From assembly GCA_016165875.1 (NCBI GenBank), contig JABBOT010000016.1, forward strand, positions 8,824,946 to 8,888,945: DNA of 64,000 bases. Direction: 5' to 3'. The position numbers and the translations under genes are program-made. Positions 11,282 through 22,738 of the stretch are shown one piece after another (positions within the stretch are counted from its first letter, which is position 1; every line of letters starts with the position of its first letter). Under the pieces are notes generated by a model, which was not told where the DNA came from, did not search any database, and saw only the letters and a list, made by a program, of their open reading frames with translations. The DNA is from Acanthopleura granulata (taxonomy: Eukaryota; Mollusca; Polyplacophora; Chitonida; Chitonidae).

Positions 11282-11363
11282 ACTGTCCGTACTCCAATGT
11301 GGACGACAAAATCACACGGTTTCGGCGCACCAGTTGCCTTCGCTTCGATGGGTTGGTCGCCAT
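11282..11363 (-). CDS. candidate first exon of a minus-strand gene
   Basis: The ATG lies in CAAATGGCGACC, the context often seen when a YY1 site overlaps a start codon. It opens a basic N-terminus, MATNPSKRRQLVRRNRVIL. A good donor, ACAGT/GTGAGT, ends the exon after 27 codons plus one base. The frame stays open to 11127, so a longer exon ending at CGCAG/GTTAGG is also possible. I do not recognise the protein and found no second exon. The nearest evidence for function is its divergent pairing with the plus-strand candidate at 11671. Confidence 0.35.
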
Positions 11364-11670
11364 TTGGGGCTGTCGTATTCGCCGTCATGTGACCTGGGAT
11401 TCCGGCTAGAAACGTCATAAGCTATAAATAGATTGAGCGTCACACAGTGCTTCAGTTCTCCCCAACAGCAAAAGGCTAAATGTAACATCCCTCAGATCTT
11501 TTGATTTGTTGACAACTCGTTACACAGAAAATCTTTGGACATGTCCCCATGCTGTGGCAAAATGATAGTCGACAACTTCTCACGTTTCTCCTGTACTGAG
11601 TGTGACCCTTGGCCAAATCCCGGGAAAGCCCAGTAAACAAAACCACGTGATTCGGAAATTTAGTCCAAAC
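11364..11670. promoter_or_regulatory. possible bidirectional promoter
   Basis: A 307-bp gap separates two divergent ATGs, both in ATGGCG[A/G]C context. It contains ctataaatagattg near 11420, a TATA-like run on the plus strand; the same ctataaatagattg word also occurs near 10959. The region is richer in G and C than its surroundings. All of this is inferred from motifs. Confidence 0.35.
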
Positions 11671-11801
11671 ATGGCGGCAGTAAACCGAAGCGAAGACGTT
11701 TCGTCAAACCACCAAGGATTTACTCTACGCGTTGATCGGAATATAAAACTCAAGCTACAGTTCTATGCAGACATGATTCATCGATGCATAAACCTACCAA
11801 G
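11671..11801 (+). CDS. candidate first exon of a plus-strand gene
   Basis: The ATG sits in AAACATGGCGGC, a YY1-like start context. The 43 codons read MAAVNRSEDV...YADMIHRCINLP, with a plausible mixed amphipathic composition and no stop. The exon can end at CTACCAAG/GTCAGG, leaving two bases of a codon. I do not recognise the protein. No matching second exon was found in the next 3 kb, so the gene may have a long intron or the call may be wrong. Confidence 0.4.
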
Positions 11802-13544
11802 GTCAGGGATTTATTTAAGATTTAACACTTAAGATTTAAGGTCGCTCTTGAGGTACACGTAGAAAAGCTAGTCCGAGGTTGTTCGGACGTTGAAATTTGT
11901 ATTAGAAATGACGCGATGGCCAGCAATGCGGTCTGACTTTTAGACCAGCCTTCTACATCCACGAAACGCGCCTAGCATGATCCTAAAACCGTAATAAAAA
12001 AAATACCCTCCGGAAACCTTGGTGACTACAAACCGTTCTATTTCTCCTATGTAAATTATTCCGGGCTTCGGTGCTTACCTAAAGCAAATCCAAAACGGCT
12101 CCCTCTCAGTTCGCCTGAAACACTGAAGACATCTCGAACGCGTGACGACAACAGACAGTTTTCTGGCAGTCATCGTTCGGGGATACCAGTCATCAGTCTC
12201 AAGCTAGAAATCTACCTTAGATGGGCTAAATAACATGTTACGTAGTTATATATGTTTCCAGGGAGGGGTTTTGTAACAGTTTAGGCCTGTGTTAGGTTTG
12301 TTTGAGAAGAGGGCCGGTCTGACAGTCAGGCCGCATTGCCGCATGGTTGTGTGTGTGCGGCCAAGCTTAAAGGTAAGAGCCACAGTTGACACCTGTATTG
12401 GACTTCAAACTACCTTCAGGAAGGACTTATCTGATTTGGTGTAAAAGTTCGAATGCTCTACCATTTCTGGAGCAAGTCCTTGTCTCGTGGTATGCATGAT
12501 ACAGCAACCCTCAGAATGAGGACAGTTCTACTGAGTTCCGCTGTGAAGGGACACATCATATCCCTTATCCTATAGAAACACAGACGGTGAGTTAGTCCAC
12601 TATTGTGAAAAGCCGTCACGTGGGTTGCCTTTGACGTCACCGTGGCATCACGGGGATTCCCCCGCTGTTCTCGGCCTTTCGGCCCTGTCGACCACGCGAA
12701 AATTCGATCAGACCATTTCAGCTAAAATATAAGCCTTTTAAATGTAAAATACAAACAAAATATTGTGATAACATTGACTGCTCAGGTACAAAGAACACTT
12801 CTGTGAGGGATTATGAGCTGAAGTCTGAATATATTGAAGGATGCAGATGGATTTAGTTTTGTCTGAAAAGCCCAGCTTTCAAGTTCCCTTTTGAATTCGT
12901 GCGAAGCACGTGTAGCAACTAGTTTCTGATAAATCTAGTACTAAGCACTTGAACGTTATAAGCCCAATTAGCACATACAGGCTTCATAAATAGTGAGATT
13001 TGATAACAGATAATTATGAGTATGTGTGTACATATTACATTACAGTAGGTAGTTCTCTCAGTGTTCCATCTGTGCAGGCTGTAATTAACGCACCGGTGTC
13101 ACCTGGATCTGGTGAGACAAGTTTCAGGCACAGTGTGTCCCAAACAACCAAGTCGCTATACCCAGCAGACGGGCATCTGCATTATTTATACATGTGTGTC
13201 TACTCCATAGAACATGCATTTATTTAAATACCAGTACAATAAATTAAATATGTATGTCTACATATATATACTTGTTCAATTCTAATTTTCCTTTAACTGT
13301 TTTCCAGAAGAAATCTAATAGTTAACATGTATTGTCCATAAGGAATGATGGATGTCCTGTTGTCTGTCGGGAATTTGAAGAAAGAAAAGAGAAGGGGAGC
13401 ACACTACAGTCTGTAATTTAAAATTTACAGATGGCATGTTTAACACAATGTTAATTCAGTATAATTAAATAAATAATTTTTGTGGGATTACTTTTATAAT
13501 CTCATGCTGGGCAAGCCACATCAATCCCTTACCTATTCATATAT
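11802..13544. other. no further exon or repeat recognised
   Basis: If the 11671 exon is real this would be its first intron. The acceptor-like ctgtgcag at about 13080 leads straight into a stop in the required phase, so it was not used. Confidence 0.4.
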
Positions 13545-13885
13545 ATGTATGTATACTTGGTTTTTACGTCATCCTTAACAATTTCTCCGTCATGACGACG
13601 CAGAGTCCTTAGAATGTATAAACATGTATACTGTGTCTTGTTGTGACAGGGTGAGTCTATGCCGCCAGTGTGCTGCTGCCACTGGAACATCATGCTGAAG
13701 ACACCAGACACGACACCCCACTCATGGCAGTCACATTATACTGACACCGGGCTGACCAGTCCTATATCCGTGCTCTAACCTCTCAGTGCTGAGCACCAAG
13801 CAAGGCAGCAACAAGAAACATTTTCAAAGTCTTTGGTATGACCCTGTCTGGGATTGATTCCGGATCTCCCGACCCGTAGGCGATA
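13545..13885 (-). mobile_element. SINE-B copy, nearly full length
   Basis: Reverse-strand copy with the tRNA-like box B region (gggattgattccggatctcc), the gagcacgg..gcaaggcagc body, the atgatgttccagtgg block and the tgacgaggagtcct-like end. It is one of the most complete copies here. Confidence 0.85.
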
Positions 13886-14376
13886 AAAGTGTATGTATAT
13901 GCTTGATCTACCCACAATGTCGTCAGACAAAATGTCATTTCAAAACTTCATTTGACATAATGACAGGTCACATGACGATGCGCTGCTCTTTGATTGGCCA
14001 CATTTTCCCCTCGCGCTGAGGTGATAATTCGCATCAACGCACACACTGAGGATTTTGCCTCTCGGTGTAAGAAATATCAAACAAGACAGACATTTTCTTC
14101 AACTTTGGTCCTCAGGAATTCATTTGGCAGGCATGACATCGGTCTGATGAACATTTTGAACAATAGAACTACTGCTTGCTTTTCACCTTTAAAATCTGTT
14201 TTGTTCAAATACACGCTGCCATTTTCAGCCAAGATGTCTGTAGTGATGAACTAAGAAGCGGAATTTCATTTATCCATAAGACCAGCTCAAAAATTGGATG
14301 GATGTTCATTCTGGACGTTAGCGACATTCGGTGTGACCAGCATATACTAACTATGCATATCGTTTTTGTTTCAATG

Positions 14377-14414
<38 letters not shown>

Positions 14415-14756
14415 CAGAGATTCATCCTTGATTGCCCGAGTGCAAGTGTCTTCCACAGTTTTCTTCAGAAGGCAAACATCATTCACAGTATTACACTGTA
14501 TTCTAATTCATATATGTGGCTGGTTTGTTGTATTCCTTTTCACATATTATTGCAAGTAACGTAACTAAAAGTTGTTTTTGATTGTTAGGTGTGGGAGGAA
14601 GGCATGCTCTGGTAGTTTGATGCTTGCCTTTCAATGTTAAGAAACAACATTTTACAGTCTGCGATGTACTAGATGGGTCCAACCTCGCAGCAATTCAAAA
14701 GCTGGGTTCTCCTTTGGAAACATGACAACTCACAAAATATATTGGTGCAAACTTAC
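13886..14756. other. no gene seen; (TA)n at 14380-14411
   Basis: A TA dinucleotide run of about 16 units is the only distinct element. The open frames crossing it encode Tyr-Ile repeats on both strands. Confidence 0.55.
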
Positions 14757-14878
14757 CATAGAAAAGTGCCTCTTGTATTGTAACCCAGGCTCTGGTTTGC
14801 AAGACTAGCAGTTTGGAATACAGGACCACCGACAACCATACACGACACAGGACACGGGGATGTGGTTAAAATCTGTTC
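14757..14878 (-). CDS. candidate internal exon, unassigned
   Basis: A 122-nt stretch bounded by a strong acceptor (gtttctctccttag) and a strong donor (TATG/GTAAGTTTG) on the minus strand. Frame 1 is open through all 40 codons (EQILTTSPCPVSCMVVGGPV then FQTASLANQSL...). In the phase needed to join the candidate exon at 17475-17325 it instead reads a short Cys-rich tail that stops after 25 codons (..VSCVVYGCRWSCIPNC). Either reading is possible; the exon could also be non-coding or part of a repeat. I do not recognise a family. Confidence 0.35.
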
Positions 14879-16564
14879 CTAAGGAGAGAAACAGTTGTAT
14901 TTTATTAGAAAAACATTAGCACAACTTTTCACGTAACAAGAAATTCCAACTGAATATGATCTGTGAATACATACATGTATTACAATATGAGTATTACAAC
15001 CTGACTAGATCTGTTTAGATTTGTATTTGTCATATATATATATATATATATGCTCATCTGGGAAGCACACCATGTCACCGTGGAGTAAGAACTACTTTTG
15101 ATACAGTGAGCCTCTAATCGCATTCTGCGTGGGATTTCTTAGAGTGTACAAACGTAGCAAATGCTAATAAATTATAACATTCAAAACACAAGATTTCTCA
15201 GGGTGTACATCTCAACAAATGCCAACCAATTATATACTTCACATTTAGAACACTACATTTCATACAGTGTAACAGAAGTCTACCAGCAACACAGCATTTC
15301 CTGGATTATACATGTGAAAAAAAAAATTAATATCTATTCACGTACTGTAAACTCTCTAAGCAGTGTAACTTAGCGTCTGTGCAATGTTATCGGTTCTACA
15401 TTTTGCAAAGAGCATTCACATTTCTGAACACGGGGGGGGGGGGCTGACGATCCTCGTCGGTAAACTATGTACAAATTACATCAATTAAACGACTAAAACA
15501 CATCAAAAAGTCACTAACATTACTCACAGTCTGTGCGTACTACGGCCTAACTTCGCAACTTTTCTCACAAAAAAAATTACTAGATTCATCAAAAGCCATA
15601 ATCTAGTAAACAACCTGTTGCGCAACCAGGGTTACAAAACATGCCGAGAGAATAGCGGCTAGTCGTGTTTACGTTTATGACAAAGCGTACAACAAAAATG
15701 AATGACTTGTGCCGGGTGATTTACTGAAATTGTCCAAAGTATAATTATTTGCCATTATGTCATCAATTAAATGAAATTCCCACCTAGAGCCATGCCTTCT
15801 GCGCATAAAATAAATCAGGCAGCGTGTTTCTCGTCTGTTACCATATGTACCTCCATACACCGGAGAGCGGTACACTGGTCATCAAGTGCACCCGGGTTAT
15901 AGTATATAGTTTCTGTCGATGACAGTGCGGTAAAACCTTTAACTAACGGGTGTTATTTGTTTTATTTTAATGAAAAGTTTGTATAGACCTGCTTCTAGTT
16001 GATGTAATCTATTTATGTAACCTGTTGCGTAATACAGCAAGGCCCTGTAAGCCAATATAGCATTTGTGACCCATGTGCCTATAGCTTCCGAGTCAAACAA
16101 AGATTTTGCTATAGACTTGTGCTGTTAGGGTGGCCATCTTGACTAGTTTTCCCACAGCCTTTCTTCTTCTCATAGCAAGCTCGTAAACTCATGCAGGTTA
16201 TTTTTTTTGGTGTGTGTGGGGGGGGGGGGTCGGATTTTTAGACTAAAACTTGAAAAAAAAAATCGCAGTTTAACCATGTTGAAGAAATAGAAAAATCAAT
16301 GATAGTAAAAATTAAAATCAGAGTATCACAGGCGACAATGTCATGAGTTTTTATGGTCACAAATGCATAAAAAACATAATTTGGCCAGATTTTAGAAGAG
16401 AAGTCTCCACTTTTTTGGGGGGGGGGGAAGCTTCCGTGTTTTAAGATTTGACCAGTCAAATGCAGAACCATGAAATTAAAATAATTGAGGTTATATATAA
16501 GAAGCGATTCTTGAAGAAACAAGATCTCTTTGTAATATGGTTTTGGCATGTAGTCTGCCCGTCA
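14879..16564. other. no gene seen; homopolymer and (TA)n tracts
   Basis: There is a TA run near 15034-15051 and G runs near 15431, 16219 and 16419. No exon or repeat family recognised otherwise. Confidence 0.5.
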
Positions 16565-16830
16565 CTGAATTAAATTTGATTTCTTTATTTGCTCAGTTGG
16601 TGTTTTACGTCGTTCTGAAGAGTATTTCATTTATACGACGGCGACCAGCATCGTGGTGGGAGGAAACCAGCCTGACCATTCGCAGGCTGCTGTCAGAACT
16701 TTTCGTGTTCTTTTCGGATAGGAAGCCAGCATGACCTGGGCTTGAATTCACGCCAACAGCATTGGTGAGAGGCTCCTGGGCCCATTGCACTGCGCCAGCA
16801 CGGTAACTTCCTTCCGCCACGGAAGCTCCC
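16565..16830 (-). mobile_element. SINE-A copy, nearly full length
   Basis: Reverse-strand copy from the ggtgttttacg tail to the tRNA-like head (ggctcctgggcccattgc..ccacggaagc). A central piece is deleted relative to the 62052-62322 copy. Confidence 0.85.
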
Positions 16831-17324
16831 AGTCATTAAATGAGTAATGCTGTGAGAATCCTGTATATAGGGCCTGTATAAAGGTTAGTGCTCAACAGCA
16901 TACATGTGCCTAAAACCCCGGAAAATGTGGCATTGAATTTACCAAATTCTGTCGTTTGTTTTCGTTGATTTTAATGTATTATTTTACTGTATATATCTTT
17001 GTCATGATGCCTATAAAATGATGCTTTATGTTAAACGTATCAATAATGTTTTCCCTCGGAGATGAAGAGGTTATTTGATGAAAAAAACAAACAAAACAGA
17101 AACAAAAACAAAAAAAGATCAGCTCACTGTCAGTTCACAGAGGACAGCGCGAAATGAGCACACACATTGCACGATTATGGGTACAGTGGAAGTCTGGTAA
17201 CACATCACATGGGTCACATATACTGTAAAGATCATAACACTCAGTAGCATGACGAGCACTTTTACCGTCACATTGTTACTGACATGAACTTCAGTTTGTA
17301 TACACACCTCTCGACCCCACTTAC
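16831..17324. other. no supported gene
   Basis: AT-rich, with an A/C low-complexity run at 17080-17115. A minus-strand open frame continues through 17119-17324 from the candidate exon to its right, but a strong donor at 17325 suggests this part is intron. Confidence 0.4.
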
Positions 17325-17475
17325 CGAGGTGTTCCGATCCGCAGGGAGCGGGAGACGGCGAAATGATAGCGCAATCAGACCACGTTGTAGAGGCCACAAC
17401 CACGTGGTGGATCAAGGTCACCGTCACGTGGACAATGTTCTGATCAGAGTCCATAGCATCTAGGATCACAGACAT
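17325..17475 (-). CDS. candidate first exon of a minus-strand gene
   Basis: From ATG at 17475 the frame reads MSVILDAMDSDQNIVHVTVT and on to ..SPSPAPCGSEHL, then meets a strong donor CACCTCG/GTAAGT in phase 1. The frame is also open for about 20 codons upstream of the ATG, so this may be an internal exon. Nothing in it identifies a family. It might be spliced to 14878-14757, which would give a short Cys-ending protein; this is inference only. Confidence 0.3.
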
Positions 17476-17864
17476 CGCTATGACATACACAGGGTATAGG
17501 TCTGCATACGAGAAGCCTGTATCTCGCAGTAGTTAGGCCAGTAATCTGTTGTGAATCTGGACGTCTTTTACGTAGTTATATTGATGTATGTTGTGTCATT
17601 GTTTATTGAGGACTGACACTGGTTGTACAGCCTGGCTGCAGCGTATGCAGAATATCGAAGAATAAACACTTTACGTAAGGCTGTTCAGAGCGCGAACTAA
17701 TAGGCAATACATCTGAACACGTGGTTACTTGTAACATATAAGGATTAGGCCGACCAACTGAACATCACTCCTGCAGTTACCGCCTGCGGCACTGAACATC
17801 GCGAGGATTAGCTTGACTTGGAGAAGAGGACGCTGCAAGAGGATGCAGCTAAGGTTCTACAAGC

Positions 17865-18140
17865 AAGGGATCACCTCTTCTAATACTTGCTGGTAGATGA
17901 CGCTATATGAAAGGAGAGGATCAAATGTTCAGATAATTTCTGGTAAAGGACGATACAACCAGAGGGTCAACTCGTCAGATAATTGCAGGTACAGGACGCT
18001 ACAAGAGGAAGATCAACGGTTCAGATAATTGCTGGTGAAAATGCTACAGGCAGAGGATCAGCGTCTCAGATAATTTCGGGTACAGCTGGCTACAATCTAA
18101 GGATCAGCTGTTTAGATAATTCCTGGTTCAGGGCGCCCAC
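17865..18140 (+). repeat. minisatellite, unit about 45 bp, five diverged copies
   Basis: Units share gaggatca..tcagataatt.ctggtacaggacgctaca. They lie about 0.8 kb upstream of the UNC93A-like start, in its probable 5' flank. Confidence 0.75.
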
Positions 18141-18911
18141 AAATTATTGCGTATACCAAACTGTACAAAAGGCCCACCCGTTTTTCTTGCAATTGCAGAA
18201 CTGTGCAATGGAGTCATCGTTTACACGGGACGGTGAAGTCAAAAAGTCATCCGCTTTTTAATGCAAATGCATCACTCGAAAGATCAAAATCAAAAGACAT
18301 CCGCTTTTTTTTTGCAAACGCAGGACTTTATAGTGTTAAAGGACTAACCCCTTTTATTTCTGATAGGCAATACGGGAAGATTTCGTATTAGGAACGACAG
18401 CATTTTCCTGCATTGACGTGAAACTCGTTCCCGGACGGGGTTTTTCGACCAGTACCGCTTTCCCTGTTGACAACAACATAGCAACCATAGATCACTTTCA
18501 GTCGGAATACAAATTTTGTGATGCGAGATCCGAGAGGTGAGTCCGATCGTTCCACCGCTTGAAAAGCAGCAAACCAAGGTATTGTAGTGGGCAGACGTTT
18601 TAGTTAAAACCCTGGAAACAAATGAGATTTTGTTTGTAAGCAGGTGACACTTAGCAAGTAATCTGCATCTCTCCACAACAACGCGGTGAACAATGCAATC
18701 AGTGTCGCCTGATTTTATAATCAAACGAGTATAATCGATAACACCAGCTGTAAAGCAGTTTTCAGGGTAAAACAGGGACAGAGTAATATTCCTCCACAAT
18801 TAACGCCTTTCTGTGCGGTTGTAATTCTCTCTCCAATAGGCGGAGAAAGAGACGAGGCTAAGGAAACATACTAGCTTAAGGAAGAGAACGTTCCAACACT
18901 GTAAAAGGATC
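18141..18911. promoter_or_regulatory. 5' flank of the UNC93A-like gene
   Basis: Contains two related pieces ending catccgctttttaatgcaaa-like near 18249 and 18299. Promoter and leader probably lie here, but I see no TATA box or confident transcription start. A long open frame on the opposite strand (18344-18799) has no other support. Confidence 0.4.
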
Positions 18912-19781
18912 ATGGAATGCTCGAATCGGACAGTGAAAAAACAGGCGTTTAAGAGCCTTCTGTTGTTGTCGGTGACTTTTCAGATCATGTTCACAGCTTA
19001 TCTCGCTTTACAGAACCTTCAGAGCAGCCTGAACCAAGAAGCCGGGCTGGGAACTGTGTCCCTCAGTGCCCTGTACGCCTGTATAATAGTGTCAGGAACG
19101 CTGGCGCCCGTTTGCATCTCCATGATCGGCGCCAAGTGGTCCCTGGTGGCCGCCTGGGTCAGCCATTGTCTGTACACGGGCGCCAATTTCTACCCGCGCT
19201 GGGCGACGTTAGTTCCGGCGTCAGTCCTGGTAGGCGGTTTCGCCGGTCCCCTGTGGACGTCACAGAGCGTGTATTTGACGCACCAGGCGTACGTGTACGC
19301 CGACGCCAACGACGAGGCGTCGTCCGCGGTCCTCAGCAAGTTCAACGGCATTTTCTTTACGCTGTTCGAAACGACGCAAATCACCGGCAACCTCATCTCC
19401 TCTCTGGTGTTGAAACAGCAGCCTGAGAGAGACGCGACGTTCGACGCTGCCAACGTCAACGTCACGTCCGCGAACGTCACGCTGACGTGCGGCGCTGACG
19501 ACTGTCCCACGTCGTCTAACGCCACTGTCATCGAGGAGCCACCAACGTATGTTGTGTACACTCTACTGGGAGTTTTTATGGCGTTAGACGTTATCGGGCT
19601 TGTCTTGACTGTCGCATTCTTACCGTCTCTGAACCGGAAATCATCACAGGAAAAACCGAGCGTACTGAAATCCGCCATGTCTTGCGGTAGACAGTTGACG
19701 GAGAGTAAAATGTTCCTTCTTGTTCCCCTGATATCATTTATGGCGATGGAGCAGGCCATTCTGTGGTCAGAATTCACCAAG
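18912..19781 (+). CDS. unc93a: UNC-93 homolog A-like membrane protein, coding exon 1
   Basis: Coding exon 1 of a 483-residue, multi-pass major-facilitator-type protein. Start ATG is in gatcATGG; the exon ends at ACCAAG/GTAAGT after exactly 290 codons (phase 0). The family signature is clear: LALQNLQSSLNQEAGLGTVSL at residues 31-51, a hydrophobic pair of helices to about 93, GFAGPLWTSQSVYL near 109-122, and KFNGIFFTLFETTQITGNLI near 143-162. Hydrophobic helices are seen at about 13-33, 48-70, 74-93, 98-116, 145-166, 213-237 and 268-284. The loop at 171-210 has four N-glycosylation sequons (NVT, NVT, NAT and nearby) and two cysteines, so it should face outside. In worms UNC-93 regulates a two-pore potassium channel; the vertebrate A paralogue is poorly known. 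The exon is GC-rich compared with its flanks. Confidence 0.92.
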
Positions 19782-20833
19782 GTAAGTGTCTGTAAGATAT
19801 CACTGGTCTGTCATTTCCTCTCTGATGTCATTTGTGGCGATGGATAATACTTGGAAAAAAAATACGCACAAGATTTCAAGGAGACCCCGCGTCGGAAAGT
19901 TCGTGAGAAGCTTGCCAAAGCTCGATGGTTTACTTTGGTATACGGTTTACTATAACTCATTTCTGAAAAATTCTTGAGTATAGCGTTAAACATCAAGCAA
20001 TTCGAATGAAATCAATTCTAGTCAACGTGACCAGAAGGAAATTAGCACTGCGGTGAAGTTGGTCTCGACCCGCGACGGCTTGACCCTCGATAACATTACA
20101 CGCGACAATTTTGACACGCGTTCGCGTTACTGACACTTTACTCCCCCCCCTCCCCCCACACACACAGACCGACTTAGATTCCCAGTGACAGGCCATGGAT
20201 ACATACCTATATATAATCAGTAAAAAGTGATCCACTTTTCCCTACCAAGATAAACTATGTACTTACTGCGCTGTCTGGCCGACCCACAAGTTTTGTTTAC
20301 TTGTTTGATCAGAGTTCAGCACACCCGTCCAAATTATAACGGTCAGTATTTCCGTCAGGGGCCACTTTCACAAAACTCATCTTCATTATGTCAAGCCAGA
20401 CAGTCTGTGTATCGCTACGCGTTTGTAACTCTGCTTTTTTGCCTTGATCAATCGACTGGACGAATCTGTTCCAGTCTGAACTTGAAAAGCCGTCATCGTT
20501 ATCCAATCAAACACTTGCGTGCTCGGGTTGGCAAAGAATATTATGCACGTAGTAAATTTCAAACGTGTCAATCAAATGTACTGAAAACTCTTAAACACGT
20601 GGTGGGCGAACATTACGAGTTGACCGCGCCATGAAGGTAGAATATACCGCGCTGTGTCCGGCTTGTGTAATGTTTTGCAGTACCACACCATAGAATATTA
20701 AAGTCTGCGCAAACACGGGAAACCTAATGCAGAGTACAAAGACGCGGTGGGTAATTCTGGCGGCCGTCTCGCTCTGTTCTTACGTCTTCGGTCACAGGCT
20801 GACTTTTTGAATAGTCAAGAAATTTTGGAGCTC

Positions 20834-21029
20834 TAAGCCGAATCGGCATTGCGTAAGTCTCCCGGGTTCACGCTGGTTTTGGACGAGACAGAGTGGGGGC
20901 TCTCACGCCCAACAACACCAAGATCATTGTTACTCTACATGAGATCACGGCAGGTCGCGAGAGCCCCCACTCTGTCTCAGCCAAATTCCGCGTGATCTCG
21001 AGAGACTTCTGCAATGCCGGTTCGGCTTA
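20834..21029. mobile_element. F-family foldback element (palindromic MITE), copy 1
   Basis: A palindrome of about 196 bp with ends TAAGCCGAATCGGC and its inverted partner. Inner arms at 20885-20904 and 20959-20978 are perfect 20-bp complements around a 54-bp loop. The element has no open frame and is of the size of a non-autonomous DNA transposon. A second copy lies at 54666-54897. A ctc flanks both ends and could be a short target duplication. Confidence 0.8.
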
Positions 21030-21539
21030 CTCTATCTGCATAATTCGACGCTGCAAGAAATATTTTGACGTCACGTCTTAAATGACAGCAGGCCAGCATC
21101 TGTGTGTTTATGCCGGTTTTATCCCCATCCTTACAGGTGTAGGAAGTTCTTTTGTTTCTAAGATTTTACATACTATTGGTCGTGTACGCGGACATATGTT
21201 GTTTCGCCTTTGTTGTCAAGCAATTAGGGGAACTGCTATTTGATTAGATAATATATTTGCATTGATATTCATCAGTTTTTCTGTGCCTCCTAGATCGAGG
21301 CAGAAAGCGTAGCTATAGGCGGTGTCTGACTTGATAAAATGAAGATGACAAGACTTTGCTAGCCTTGTTTCTCGTAACTTTTTGTAGGAGATGTTGCCGA
21401 GGTTGTAGCGCCACAAGTCGACGTGATTTACGAGAAAAGTTACGAAATATCTGTGTACGAAGCTTTCTGAAAGTTGGCCAAGGTCGCTTTGCAACAATAC
21501 GGCCGACTTTATTTTTGAACTATACAGGTCGGGGACCAG

Positions 21540-22330
21540 AAGAGGCTATGTATTGGCAAGGTGTCCGTCTGTCTGTCTGTCTGTCTGTTGGGCGTCTGCT
21601 ATCTTTTCCTTCAAAACGCTTCTCCTCTTACAGTTTTTGCCCGATTTCAACGAAACTTTCGTCAAGTGTAGACTACACCAAGATACAGAATTCGTAGTAT
21701 CGACTTTCCATTTCGATGATTGGTTGTCTGTTTGTGTGTCTGTTTATCCAGAATGTGATAACATTTTTTAAACGCTACATCAACAGTTTATGTTCGATTT
21801 CAATGAAACTTAGTTCAAGTGAAGACTACATACACAATTCTTACTATCGATTTTTCATTTTGATGATCGGTTGTCCGTCTGTCCGTGTTAACGTTTCTTT
21901 TAAAATATTACCACTCTTGCACTTTTTGTAGGTTTCAATGTTTTAACTTGGTTCAGATGTAAACTACTTTCAGATACATAATTCATAGCATCAATTTTCC
22001 ATTTGGATGATTTGTTGTCCGTCTGTCTTTCCGTTTATCCGTCATGTTAACTTATCCTTCAAAACGCTACCTCATAATGTTTTTGTTCAATTTTTATGGT
22101 TGAAGGGTAGACTACGTCAAGATACTTAATTGGTAGTATTGGTTTTTAATTTCGATGATCCTTTGTCCGTCTGCCTATTCATTGTTGCATGTGTTAACAT
22201 TTCTTTAAGAAAGTTACTACTCCTAAAGTTTTTGTCTGATTTCAATGAAACTTGGATGAAGTGATTCATGATACAGTACTGATTTTCAATTTTGAATGTC
22301 GATTATCCGTTATATATACATCACTTTGTA
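21540..22330 (+). repeat. degenerate satellite, unit about 150 bp, five to six copies
   Basis: Each unit has a ttgtccgtctgtctgt-like block (21561, 21720, 21866, 22010, 22162 and weakly 22301), then aacgct..tttttg.ccgatttcaatgaaactt, then caagtgtagactac and ttcgatgattggttg. It lies in UNC93A-like intron 1. Confidence 0.85.
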
Positions 22331-22421
22331 ATCGACTACGTCATAATTTTATTCCAACCAGTAGAACTACCGTCTCATTAGTGACCCTGGTTTGTACTGC
22401 CTTATACTCACCTTAAACGCC

Positions 22422-22592
22422 AGGGACCGATTCCACAAAGCACCTTTGTACTTAAGTAAAACTTAACTGAATTAAACATTCTTGATGCAAAAGTGACACA
22501 AATCTCAAAATTAGTATAAAATAATCTATAAAACTGAGTTTAAAAGTTTAGACTTAAGTAAAAATTTGTTTTGTAGAATAGGTTCCAGCCCA
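22422..22592. mobile_element. E-family foldback element, copy 1
   Basis: Inverted ends: agggaccgattccacaaag on the left; on the right the complement reads gggctggaacctattctaca. Inner arms share cttaagtaaaa on both sides. Non-coding and about 170 bp long. Confidence 0.75.
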
Positions 22593-22738
22593 TTGTGATC
22601 GAAAATGTTTAAGCATAATGTGTGTAGGCTACATTACATAGCATTTTAAATATTCAATTAACGAAACTTAATTTTATTTACAGTAGCAATAAAAATGCGT
22701 CTATGCAGTGACAGTGTGTTTTTTGTTGTTGACCCCAG

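Larger units (their letters stand above)
19782..22738 (+). other. UNC93A-like intron 1
   Basis: A 2,957-bp GT-AG intron (donor gtaagt, acceptor gttgaccccag). It holds a short SINE-tail fragment near 19940-20005, the F-family foldback element at 20834-21029, a degenerate satellite at 21540-22330 and an E-family foldback element at 22422-22592. C and CA runs occur near 20142-20165. Confidence 0.85.

Noticed and set aside
11152..11420. Two overlapping plus-strand frames opposite the candidate minus exon
   Set aside because: Start contexts are poor and the minus-strand ATGGCGACC context is the better explanation.
13000..13227. Second exon for the plus-strand candidate gene at 11671
   Set aside because: The acceptor near 13080 is good, but the required phase runs into a stop at the second codon.
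16238..16549. 103-codon minus-strand frame
   Set aside because: AT-rich composition (Phe, Ile, Lys, Asn), contains a homopolymer G run and has no splice support.
18344..18799. 151-codon open frame on the minus strand upstream of UNC93A-like exon 1
   Set aside because: No family resemblance, no ATG in good context, and no splice sites. It probably reflects the local base composition.
19190..19780. 196-codon minus-strand frame opposite UNC93A-like exon 1
   Set aside because: It is the antisense shadow of a GC-rich real exon whose sense frame matches the UNC93 family.
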